From contig JBARBG010000047.1 of assembly GCA_049792815.1 (NCBI GenBank), positions 1 to 7,120 of the forward strand: a DNA stretch of 7,120 bases, given 5' to 3'. Origin of the DNA: DAIDKA01 sp049792815 (GTDB lineage: Bacteria; Pseudomonadota; Gammaproteobacteria; Steroidobacterales; Steroidobacteraceae). The notes under the pieces are model-generated. The model had not been told where the DNA came from and did not search any database. It saw only the letters and a program-made list of their open reading frames with translations. Position numbers and translations under genes: made by a program. This document shows positions 1 through 7,120 of the stretch, piece after piece (the stretch's first letter is position 1; every line of letters begins with the position of its first letter).

Positions 1-559
1 CGCCAAGCTGGTGCGCCGCCATCCGCACGTGTTTGCGGACGGCCAAGCGGAGACTCCGGAAGATGTGAAGCTGCGCTGGGACGAGATCAAGCAGCAGGAA
101 AAGGACGAAAAGGGAACTCCGCGAGCGGTGTCGATTCTCGGCGATGTGCCGCGCGCGCTGCCGGCCCTGACGCGCGCGCAGAAGCTGGGCAAGCGTGCCG
201 GGCGGGTGGGATTTGACTGGACCGACATGCGCGACGTGCGCGCCAAGATCAGCGAAGAACTGGCTGAGCTGGATGAGGCCGCGCTTGAGGCGCGTGACCA
301 CAAAGATCCGGCCGTGGCACCGGCGCACCTGGTCGAGGAGATGGGCGACCTGCTGTTCGCGATCGCCAACTGGGGGCGCCACGTGGGCGCGGATGCGGAG
401 AGCGCGCTGCGCGCGGCGAATGCCAAGTTCGAACGGCGCTTCGCCAGCATGGAAGCCCTCGCGCGTGAGCGCGCGCTCACCCTGAGCGCGCTCAGCCTGG
501 AGCAGTGGGAGGCACTGTGGCAGGAAGCCAAACAGGCCGAGCGCGGCTCAGTCGGGTAG
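1..559 (+). CDS. mazG: Nucleoside triphosphate pyrophosphohydrolase MazG, C-terminal part (5' end outside window)
   Basis: MazG hydrolyses (d)NTPs to NMP and pyrophosphate in the cytoplasm and is thought to remove abnormal nucleotides and tune nucleotide pools. The reading frame is already open at base 2 and reads AKLVRRHPHVFAD, an internal MazG sequence, so the start lies upstream and about 85-90 residues are missing relative to the roughly 263-residue E. coli protein. The GTG at base 11 is only an internal valine. Numbering from that valine, the C-terminal MazG domain carries the metal-binding acidic motifs EELAE (82-86) and EEMGD (109-113), followed by LLFAIANWGRH and the conserved helix NAKFERRF (137-144). 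The sequence GFDW (67-70) before the domain is also typical of MazG. The last 12 bases overlap the end of the convergent aldehyde dehydrogenase gene. The family assignment is secure. What lies upstream, such as relA in E. coli, cannot be seen. Confidence 0.95.
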   Translation, partial: AKLVRRHPHVFADGQAETPEDVKLRWDEIKQQEKDEKGTPRAVSILGDVPRALPALTRAQKLGKRAGRVGFDWTDMRDVRAKISEELAELDEAALEARDHKDPAVAPAHLVEEMGDLLFAIANWGRHVGADAESALRAANAKFERRFASMEALARERALTLSALSLEQWEALWQEAKQAERGSVG

Positions 560-2047
560 GTTGAACTTGATGCCCTGCGCGAGGGTGAGCGAACGGCTCC
601 AATTGATGGTGTTGGTCTGGCGGCGCATGTAGGCCTTCCAGGCATCCGATCCGGATTCGCGACCGCCGCCCGTATCCTTCTCGCCGCCAAAGGCGCCACC
701 GATCTCGGCGCCCGAAGTGCCGATGTTGATATTGGCGATGCCGCAGTCGCTGCCGGTGGCCGACAGGAACCGCTCGGCGTGCTGCAGACGGTCGGTGAAC
801 AGTGCCGACGACAGCCCGTGCGCCGAACTGTTCTGCAAGGCGATGGCCTGCTCCAATGAGGCTACCGGAATGATGTAGAGGATGGGCGCGAAGGTCTCGG
901 TCTGCACGATCTCCCAGTCATTGCGGGCCCGGATGATGGCCGGCTCGACAAAATTGCCCGCACCCGGCAGCACCCGGCCGCCGCACAGCAGTTCGCCTCC
1001 CTGGGCGAGCGCCTGGCCGATGGCGGCGCTGTAGCGCTCGACGGCGGCGCGGTCGATCAGCGGCCCCATCAGCGTACCGGCATCCAGGGGATCTCCGATG
1101 CGCACCTGACGGTAGGCGTGCACCAGGCGCTGCTCCAGCTGCTGCCGCCTTGATTCATGCACCAGAACCCGGCGGGTGGTGGTGCAACGCTGGCCGGCCG
1201 TACCCACGGCGCCGAAGGTGATGGCGGGCACTGCCAGATCAAGGTCCGCGCTCTCATCGACAATCACGGCATTGTTGCCACCCAGTTCGAGCAGGCTCTT
1301 GCCCAGCCGCTGCGCAACTTTCTCGGCGACCTGCCGGCCGACCGGCGTGGATCCGGTGAAGGACAGCAGCGCGACGCGCCGGTCCGCGACCAGGTTTTCG
1401 GCCAGCCGTGTGCCGCCGACAATGAGCTGAAAAACGGGCGGCGCGCGCCGCGCCTCCAGCACCCGGTTGCAGATCCGCTGCACGGCGAGCGCCGCCAGCG
1501 GCGTGCGCGGCGAGGGCTTCCACACCGTGGCATTGCCGCAGACGGCGGCGAGAAAGGCGTTCCAGGCCCACACGGCCACCGGGAAGTTGAAGGCGGAGAT
1601 GACGCCCACCACGCCCAGCGGGTGCCATTGCTCATACATCCGGTGCCCGGGCCGCTCCGAGTGCATGGTGTTGCCATAGAGCATGCGCGACTGCCCGACG
1701 GCGAAATCGGCGATGTCGATCATTTCCTGCACTTCGCCCAGGCCCTCGGCCAGTATCTTGCCGTTCTCCAGGCTCACCAGCGTGCCCAGATCCTGCTTCG
1801 CCTGGCGCAGGGCTTCAGCCATGAGGCGGATCAGCTCGCCGCGTTGCGGCGCGGGCACTTCGCGCCATAGCGCAGCGGCCGCCACCGCGTTGTCCAGAAC
1901 GTGCTCCAGATCCTGAAGGCTTGCTGCCGGCACCTGCGCAAGCAGCGCGCCGCTGGCCGGGTTGTGCACGCTGAGCAGTTCAGTGGCTCCGGGAGCGTGG
2001 GCCGCGAGGCCCAGCCGGCCCAGCAGGGCGGGGATGTCGAGGCTCAT
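548..2047 (-). CDS. amaB: ALDH7-family alpha-aminoadipate semialdehyde / L-piperidine-6-carboxylate dehydrogenase
   Basis: A 499-residue NAD(P)-dependent aldehyde dehydrogenase. Family 7 (antiquitin, AmaB) oxidises alpha-aminoadipate semialdehyde, in equilibrium with piperidine-6-carboxylate, to alpha-aminoadipate in lysine catabolism. Visible residues are the oxyanion Asn154 in SAFNFPVAVW, Lys177 in the cofactor motif WKPSP, SFTGST (229-234), the general base Glu254 in LLELGGNN, the nucleophile Cys288 in TAGQRCTTTRR, and Glu384 in TETFAPIL. The ALDH7 signature GSDCGIANINIGTSGAEIGG begins at 432 and runs on through FGGEKDTGGGRESGSDAWK. This separates the protein from betaine, succinate-semialdehyde and other ALDH families. 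Its length is normal for the family. The ATG overlaps the upstream dehydrogenase stop as ATGA and has a good AGGAG ribosome site (bases 2055-2059, minus strand, 7 bases away). The upstream partner supports a lysine role. The symbol amaB is by family analogy with Pseudomonas putida; substrate is inferred. Confidence 0.93.
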   Translation of the reverse strand: MSLDIPALLGRLGLAAHAPGATELLSVHNPASGALLAQVPAASLQDLEHVLDNAVAAAALWREVPAPQRGELIRLMAEALRQAKQDLGTLVSLENGKILAEGLGEVQEMIDIADFAVGQSRMLYGNTMHSERPGHRMYEQWHPLGVVGVISAFNFPVAVWAWNAFLAAVCGNATVWKPSPRTPLAALAVQRICNRVLEARRAPPVFQLIVGGTRLAENLVADRRVALLSFTGSTPVGRQVAEKVAQRLGKSLLELGGNNAVIVDESADLDLAVPAITFGAVGTAGQRCTTTRRVLVHESRRQQLEQRLVHAYRQVRIGDPLDAGTLMGPLIDRAAVERYSAAIGQALAQGGELLCGGRVLPGAGNFVEPAIIRARNDWEIVQTETFAPILYIIPVASLEQAIALQNSSAHGLSSALFTDRLQHAERFLSATGSDCGIANINIGTSGAEIGGAFGGEKDTGGGRESGSDAWKAYMRRQTNTINWSRSLTLAQGIKFNLPD

Positions 2048-3219
2048 CGGCGGGCTCCTGCGGCGAGCTGGCGCTGCCGGCCGGCCTTGCCCGTGACCAC
2101 GGCGTCAGCGGAGACATGCTTGGTATCGCCCTGGGAATAATAGCGGCCGAAGCGATTCTGCAGTATCTCCGGCAGGCGGAACCGCTCCTGCGGCACGAAG
2201 CCCGCGAAGCGCTGGGGTTGTGTGGCCACCAGATCCGCCACCGCACAGATGCCGGCGGCGGTCGTGACCTGGATCGCGGACCACAGCCGCCCGGCGATGA
2301 GCTGCGGGTACACCTTGTTCACGTAGTTTTCCTCGCGCAGTTCCCCGTCCTGGCGCCCCGTCACCGCGGCGTAGATGATCACGACATCCTGCAAGGTCTG
2401 CGGTACGGCATTCTCCAGGATGCGTTTGAGCGTGCCGCGATCCTGATTGAGCTTCAGGTCATTCATCAGCAGCTGCATCTGGGCGCAATGCCCGGGATAG
2501 CGGATGGTCTTGTAGTTCATGGAGGCGATGGCGAGCCCGGCGCTTTCGCCGAGCGACCCTAAGCCTCCGGAGGTGTTGAAGGCCTCATACAAGGTGCCGT
2601 CGATCTCGATCTCCTCCAGGCCCTGGAGCGGTGCGACCTCGATCAGCCGCCCGTCGACGATGGCCTGGCACGCATTGCCGTATTCGTTGATGAGGCCCTC
2701 GGTGGACCAGGTCAGGGAGTACTTCAGGACATTGTTGGGATGCTGGGGCAGGGCGCCGACCCGCAGCTTCACTGAGCGCACTTCATCGAAGTGCGTCATG
2801 AGTTCATGGGCGGCGATGCTGATGAAACCCGGCGCCAGGCCGCACTGGGGTACGAAGGCGCTGGTCGCGCCCTCGGCGGTGCGCCGCACGCTGCGCGTCA
2901 CTTCCACGTCCTCGGTCAGGTCGAAGTAGTGGATATTGGCGCGCCGCGCCGCCGCGGCCACCGTCGGGTTGCAGTAATAGGGGAGGCTGGAGATCACCGC
3001 GTCCACCGGGTGGGCGGCCAGGTGGGCCTGCAGGGCCCCCGCGTCGGTGGCGTCCAATGTCAGGCCGCGCAGATTCGGCCCGCTGTGAGCCGCGACCACC
3101 CCCTGGGCGGCGGCGGGCTCCTTGTCGGCGAGCTGAACTTCCCAGGAGCCGGACTCGCACAGGAGGCCGGAAATCAGGGCGCCGATCTTGCCGGCGCCGA
3201 GGACCAGAACGTGGTGCAT
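2044..3219 (-). CDS. Saccharopine dehydrogenase-family oxidoreductase (saccharopine or lysine 6-dehydrogenase)
   Basis: A 391-residue cytoplasmic oxidoreductase. The N-terminus MHHVLVLGAGKIG is a Rossmann dinucleotide-binding motif (GAGKIG 8-13), and an Asp follows strand 2 in VQLADKE (28-34). ISSLPYYCNP (76-85), YFDLTED (98-104) and GLAPGFISIAAHEL (127-140) match the saccharopine dehydrogenase family, followed by the C-terminal substrate domain with YSLTWSTEGLINEYGNA (167-183) and IRYPGHCAQM (239-248). Family members either split saccharopine into glutamate and alpha-aminoadipate semialdehyde or oxidise lysine directly to the same semialdehyde plus ammonia. The immediate downstream ALDH7 gene uses that product, so the pair forms a lysine-degrading unit. 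No lysine-ketoglutarate reductase domain is present in this single-domain-length protein. The ATG at 3219 has a strong ribosome site. The last 25 or so residues are Arg/Ala-rich and look poorly conserved; they also carry the next gene's ribosome site. Family is secure, substrate is not. Confidence 0.88.
   Translation of the reverse strand: MHHVLVLGAGKIGALISGLLCESGSWEVQLADKEPAAAQGVVAAHSGPNLRGLTLDATDAGALQAHLAAHPVDAVISSLPYYCNPTVAAAARRANIHYFDLTEDVEVTRSVRRTAEGATSAFVPQCGLAPGFISIAAHELMTHFDEVRSVKLRVGALPQHPNNVLKYSLTWSTEGLINEYGNACQAIVDGRLIEVAPLQGLEEIEIDGTLYEAFNTSGGLGSLGESAGLAIASMNYKTIRYPGHCAQMQLLMNDLKLNQDRGTLKRILENAVPQTLQDVVIIYAAVTGRQDGELREENYVNKVYPQLIAGRLWSAIQVTTAAGICAVADLVATQPQRFAGFVPQERFRLPEILQNRFGRYYSQGDTKHVSADAVVTGKAGRQRQLAAGARR
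2055..2059 (-). promoter_or_regulatory. Ribosome binding site of the ALDH7 gene
   Basis: Reads AGGAG on the minus strand, 7 bases before the ATG at 2047, and lies inside the last codons of the upstream dehydrogenase gene. Together with the ATGA stop/start overlap (2044-2047) it fixes the ALDH start and indicates translational coupling. Confidence 0.7.
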
Positions 3220-3224
3220 GAAAA

Positions 3225-3230
3225 TCCTTC
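3225..3230 (-). promoter_or_regulatory. Ribosome binding site of the saccharopine dehydrogenase-family gene
   Basis: Reads GAAGGA on the minus strand, with a spacing of 5 bases to the ATG at 3217-3219. It supports that start, which also gives a protein beginning directly at the Rossmann fold. Confidence 0.7.
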
Positions 3231-3279
3231 CCCGAAACTTGAGCTGCTAACCCCCAAGCATGGACCCGAAAGAGTTTCG
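3231..3279. repeat. CCCGAAA direct repeat with a CGAAA-N3-TTTCG palindrome
   Basis: CCCGAAA occurs at 3231-3237 and again at 3265-3271, 34 bases apart (about three helical turns). The second copy forms a perfect 5-base inverted repeat, CGAAA GAG TTTCG (3267-3279). Two such copies in a short divergent promoter region could be an operator for a dimeric regulator, but repeats this short can arise by chance and no regulator gene is in view. Confidence 0.25.
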
Positions 3280-3342
3280 TGTTAGGCTTTACGCTGGTTT
3301 TTCATGTCCCGGGCCTGCGCTCGGGTGTAGCGGAATTTCCTT

Positions 3343-4704
<1,362 letters not shown>

Positions 4705-4716
4705 AAAAGCCTAAGG

Positions 4717-6045
4717 ATGCGCTACGAACACATTGTCGTTCCGGCCGATGGAACGAAGATCCGCATCAACACGGACGGCTCGATCACTGTGCCGGACCGT
4801 CCCATCATCCCCTTCATCGAAGGCGATGGCATCGGCATCGACGTCACACCGGCCATGCTCAAGGTGGTGGAGGCCGCGGTGGCCCGCGCCTACGGCGGGC
4901 GGCGCGCGATCCGCTGGATGGAAACTTATGCGGGCGCCAAGGCCAATGGGATCTATGGCAACTGGCTGCCCGAAGAAACCCTGCAGGTGCTGCGCGAGTT
5001 CGTGGTCTCGATCAAGGGCCCGCTTGAAACACCGGTGGGCGAGGGCATCCGTTCACTGAATGTCGCGGTACGCCAGACGCTGGATCTTTACGCCTGCGTG
5101 CGCCCGATCCGCTACTACCCCGGCGTCGCCAGTCCCATGGCCGATGCCAGTCTCACCGACATGGTGATCTTCCGGGAGAACACCGAGGACATTTACGCCG
5201 GCATCGAATGGGCCGCCGGCACTCCTGAGGTGAAGCAGCTGATCGAGTACCTGCAAAGCCAGCTCAATGTGCGCGAGATCCGCTTTCCGGCCAGTTCCGG
5301 AATCGGCATCAAGCCCGTCTCCAGGGAGGGCAGCCAGCGCCTGGTGCGCAAGGCCATCCAGTACACCATCGACAACGACCGGACCTCGGTCACGCTGGTG
5401 CACAAGGGCAATATCATGAAGTACACCGAAGGGGCCTTCCGCAACTGGGGCTACCAGTTGGCGCGCGAAGAGTTTGGTGCGCAGCCCATCGGCGCCGGTC
5501 CCTGGCTGTCGTTTCGCAATCCGCGCAGCGGATCGGAAATCGTGGTCAAGGATGTCATCGCCGACAACTTCCTGCAGCAGGCCCTGATGCGGCCTGAAGA
5601 ATACGACGTCATCGCAACGCTGAACCTCAATGGGGACTACATCTCCGATGCGTTGGCCGCGCAGGTTGGCGGTATCGGCATCGCACCCGGCGGCAATATC
5701 GGCGACGGGCCGGCCGTGTTCGAGGCGACGCATGGCACGGCGCCGGGCTTCGCCGGCAAGGACCGGGTGAATCCGGGTTCGCTGATCCTCTCGGCGGAGA
5801 TGATGCTGCGCTACATGAAGTGGACCGAAGCGGCGGATTTCGTCGAAAAAGGGGTCGCGCGCACCATTGCCCACAAGGAACTCACCTACGATCTGGCGCG
5901 CCTGCGCGAGGCGATGAAGGCGTCCAAGCGCGAAATCGCCGCGCGCCGCAATGTCGAGGAGGATCTGCAGCGGCTGGTGCCCGGCGCTACGCTCATGAGC
6001 TGCTCGGGTTTCGCGCAGGCCATCATCCGGCACATGGATGACTAG
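4717..6045 (+). CDS. icd: Isocitrate dehydrogenase, NADP-type (E. coli Icd family)
   Basis: Oxidatively decarboxylates isocitrate to 2-oxoglutarate in the TCA cycle as a cytoplasmic homodimer. The 442-residue product keeps E. coli numbering over most of its length: substrate residues Ser113, Asn115, Arg119 (IRSLNVAVRQ), Arg129, Arg153, Tyr160 and Lys230, and metal residues Asp283, Asp307 and Asp311. Ser113 is the site AceK phosphorylates in E. coli, so the same control is possible if aceK exists here. In the coenzyme pocket Tyr391 and Arg395, which favour NADP, are kept, but the Lys344-Tyr345 pair of the E. coli enzyme is Gly-Phe. Between about 397 and 423 there is a charged segment of roughly 24 residues absent from the 416-residue E. 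coli protein. The start at 4717 matches the family N-terminus, although AAGG directly abuts the ATG and is too close for a normal ribosome site. The gene begins 12 bases after aroG and overlaps the next gene by 8. Confidence 0.97.
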   Translation: MRYEHIVVPADGTKIRINTDGSITVPDRPIIPFIEGDGIGIDVTPAMLKVVEAAVARAYGGRRAIRWMETYAGAKANGIYGNWLPEETLQVLREFVVSIKGPLETPVGEGIRSLNVAVRQTLDLYACVRPIRYYPGVASPMADASLTDMVIFRENTEDIYAGIEWAAGTPEVKQLIEYLQSQLNVREIRFPASSGIGIKPVSREGSQRLVRKAIQYTIDNDRTSVTLVHKGNIMKYTEGAFRNWGYQLAREEFGAQPIGAGPWLSFRNPRSGSEIVVKDVIADNFLQQALMRPEEYDVIATLNLNGDYISDALAAQVGGIGIAPGGNIGDGPAVFEATHGTAPGFAGKDRVNPGSLILSAEMMLRYMKWTEAADFVEKGVARTIAHKELTYDLARLREAMKASKREIAARRNVEEDLQRLVPGATLMSCSGFAQAIIRHMDD

Positions 6046-6670
6046 GTTGTACGATCGGCAGTGCACGGCCTGCCCGCGCCTTGCCCGATTTCTCGAGGAT
6101 TCGCGGCGCCGCTTTCCCGATCATGTGTGTCGGCCGGTGCCGGCCTTTGGCGCCGCGAAACCCTGGCTGCTGATTGCGGGACTGGCGCCGGGGCTGCATG
6201 GCGCCAACCGTACCGGGCGACCGTTCACCGGGGATTATGCCGGGGTGCTGCTGTACGCGACCTTGTTCGGCCTGGGACTGTCCAACCAGCCGGATGGCAC
6301 GGCGCCGGATGATGGCCTTGCGCTCAAGGGAGTACGCATCACCAATGCCGTCAAATGTGTGCCGCCGGAGAACAAGCCCACGCCCGAGGAGATCCGGCGC
6401 TGCAATACCTATATGGCAGCCGAGATCGAAGCACTCCCCAGCGCGAAGGTGATTCTGGCGCTGGGGCGCATCGCGCACGATGCGGTATTGATGGCACTGG
6501 GCCAGAAGCGCAGCGCCTTCAGCTTCGGGCATGGCGCTGAGCACATGATCGCCGGCCGCCATGTGATCGATTCCTATCACTGCAGCCGCTATAACACGCA
6601 GACGCGCCGGCTGACGCCGGAAATGTTCCGCAACGTCATGAGTCGCGCGGTGGAGCTTGGACGCGTTTGA
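6038..6670 (+). CDS. Family 5 (UdgB-like) iron-sulfur uracil-DNA glycosylase
   Basis: Excises uracil, and in family 5 often hypoxanthine or other deaminated bases, from DNA to start base excision repair. In the 210-residue product, motif 1 is GLAPGLHGANRTGRPFTGD (48-66), whose HGxNRTGR core is typical of family 5 and whose Asp66 matches the family's functional aspartate. Motif 2 is ITNAVKCVPPENKPTPEE (101-118) with Asn103. Motif 3 is SYHCSRYNTQTRRLT (179-193) with His181. Four cysteines in family 4/5 positions, Cys9 and Cys12 (CTAC), Cys107 and Cys122, should bind a 4Fe-4S cluster. The ATG at 6038 overlaps the end of icd by 8 bases and has no clear ribosome site, so reinitiation after icd is likely. 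A TTG at 6047 is a less likely alternative. The gene ends 14 bases inside uvrC, pairing two DNA repair functions. The family is confident; substrate range is not readable from sequence. Confidence 0.92.
   Translation: MTRLYDRQCTACPRLARFLEDSRRRFPDHVCRPVPAFGAAKPWLLIAGLAPGLHGANRTGRPFTGDYAGVLLYATLFGLGLSNQPDGTAPDDGLALKGVRITNAVKCVPPENKPTPEEIRRCNTYMAAEIEALPSAKVILALGRIAHDAVLMALGQKRSAFSFGHGAEHMIAGRHVIDSYHCSRYNTQTRRLTPEMFRNVMSRAVELGRV
6649..6655 (+). promoter_or_regulatory. Putative ribosome binding site of uvrC
   Basis: GGTGGAG lies inside the 3' end of the glycosylase gene just before the TTG at 6657. Its GGTG part is 4 bases from the start; its GGAG part is only 1 base away, closer than usual. It is the only purine-rich signal near the sole start codon available in this frame upstream of the UvrC domain. 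Confidence 0.4.
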
Positions 6671-7120
6671 GCCCAAGGATTTCGTAGCCTCGCTGCCCCG
6701 GCGCCCCGGCGTCTACCGGATGTACGGCGCCGATCAGGCGCTGCTGTACGTGGGCAAGGCCCGCAACCTGCGCGATCGGGTGGGCACTTACTTCAATCCC
6801 AGCAACGTGTCCCCGAAGGTGCACGCGCTGGTGCAGCAGATCGCGGCCATCGAAGTCACCGTGACGCATTCGGAGGTCGAGGCGCTGCTGCTTGAGTACA
6901 ACCTCATCAAGGAGCATCGTCCGCGCTACAACGTGGTGCTGCGCGATGACAAGAGTTTCCCCTATGTCCAGCTGCGCACCGATCACGAGTTTCCGAAGCT
7001 GGCGTTCTATCGCGGCGCGCGCAGCCAGCCGGGTCGCTACTTCGGCCCGTTCCCGAATGCGGGCGCGGTGCGCGAAACGCTGCAGGGCCTGCAGAAGCTG
7101 TTCCGCATCCGCAATTGCCG
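6657..7120 (+). CDS. uvrC: Excinuclease ABC subunit UvrC, N-terminal part (3' end outside window)
   Basis: UvrC is the nuclease of bacterial nucleotide excision repair; it joins the UvrB-DNA complex and cuts on both sides of the lesion. The visible 154 codons begin MDAFEPKDFVASLPRRPGVY and contain the GIY-YIG nuclease domain that makes the 3' incision: GVY (18-20), YVG (31-33), catalytic Arg39 in KARNLRDRV, metal-binding Glu80 in EALLLEYNLIK and Asn92 in RPRYN. RYFGPFPNAGAVRETL near the window edge is the conserved stretch after this domain. The start is TTG at 6657: an in-frame TGA lies at 6639-6641, no ATG or GTG occurs between, and the next ATG (6720) would cut into the GIY motif. The gene overlaps the glycosylase by 14 bases in another frame. 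About three quarters of a normal UvrC (roughly 600 residues), including the UvrB-binding, RNase H-like and helix-hairpin-helix parts, lies beyond the window. Confidence 0.95.
   Translation, partial: MDAFEPKDFVASLPRRPGVYRMYGADQALLYVGKARNLRDRVGTYFNPSNVSPKVHALVQQIAAIEVTVTHSEVEALLLEYNLIKEHRPRYNVVLRDDKSFPYVQLRTDHEFPKLAFYRGARSQPGRYFGPFPNAGAVRETLQGLQKLFRIRNC

Larger units (their letters stand above)
3220..3342. promoter_or_regulatory. Divergent intergenic control region between the lysine operon and the aroG operon
   Basis: These 123 bases separate two divergent transcription units and must hold or lie near both promoters, since neither first gene has another upstream partner on its strand in the window. 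The region is visibly richer in A/T runs than the flanking genes. I could not find a -35/-10 pair on either strand that I would trust: TAGGCT at 3283-3288 is a weak -10 candidate for the plus strand, with no good -35 at 16-18 bases. A short repeated and palindromic element lies in the middle and is listed separately. The role as a control region is inferred from gene orientation. Confidence 0.6.

Noticed and set aside
1157..1870. A 237-codon plus-strand open frame opposite the ALDH7 gene, with similar ones at 2116-2562 and 2791-3285.
   Set aside because: The minus-strand genes are clear enzymes with intact motifs; these frames have shadow-like composition and no convincing ribosome site.
3267..3302. 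The CGAAA-N3-TTTCG hairpin followed by a T-run near 3298, considered as an intrinsic terminator.
   Set aside because: The stem is only five pairs with two GC pairs, and the T-run lies about 18 bases after it. It is also in a promoter region, not after a gene.
3304..3330. An eight-codon ATG frame ending in TAG just before aroG, considered as a small upstream peptide.
   Set aside because: It has no ribosome site and no aromatic codons, and is short enough to be chance.
5053..6066. A 337-codon open frame on the minus strand opposite icd.
   Set aside because: The plus-strand frame is unmistakably icd with all catalytic residues. The antisense translation shows no recognisable domain and is rich in His, Arg and Asp, as expected for the complement of high-GC codons.

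Overview
This window is an ordinary-looking, densely coding stretch of chromosome from a high-GC bacterium. It is most likely a gammaproteobacterium. The MazG, isocitrate dehydrogenase and UvrC products resemble my recall of the Escherichia coli proteins. The mix of a class II DAHP synthase, an ALDH7/saccharopine dehydrogenase-type lysine catabolism pair and a family 5 uracil-DNA glycosylase suits lineages related to Xanthomonadales, Nevskiales or Steroidobacterales. That placement is inference from gene content, not from any search. Base composition and codon use look uniform throughout. I see no RNA gene, mobile element, CRISPR array or obvious sign of recent transfer.

Layout: (1) Bases 1-559, plus strand, hold the C-terminal two thirds of mazG, a house-cleaning NTP pyrophosphohydrolase cut by the window edge. 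(2) Bases 548-3219, minus strand, hold a two-gene operon joined by a 4-base ATGA overlap. A saccharopine dehydrogenase/lysine 6-dehydrogenase-like enzyme is first, followed by an ALDH7-family semialdehyde dehydrogenase. Together they fit lysine conversion through alpha-aminoadipate semialdehyde to alpha-aminoadipate. The second gene ends 12 bases inside the end of mazG. (3) Bases 3220-3342 are a divergent control region, the only real intergenic space. (4) Bases 3343-7120, plus strand, form a tight run of four genes: class II DAHP synthase (shikimate entry), NADP-type isocitrate dehydrogenase (TCA cycle), iron-sulfur uracil-DNA glycosylase (base excision repair) and the start of uvrC (nucleotide excision repair). 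The gaps are 12, -8 and -14 bases, so they are probably co-transcribed and partly translationally coupled.

No new multi-gene system is evident. The points most worth checking are substitutions in the isocitrate dehydrogenase coenzyme pocket, an extra charged segment of about 24 residues near its C-terminus, the mixing of central metabolism with DNA repair in one probable transcript, the TTG start of uvrC inside the glycosylase gene, and whether the lysine enzyme acts on saccharopine or directly on lysine.
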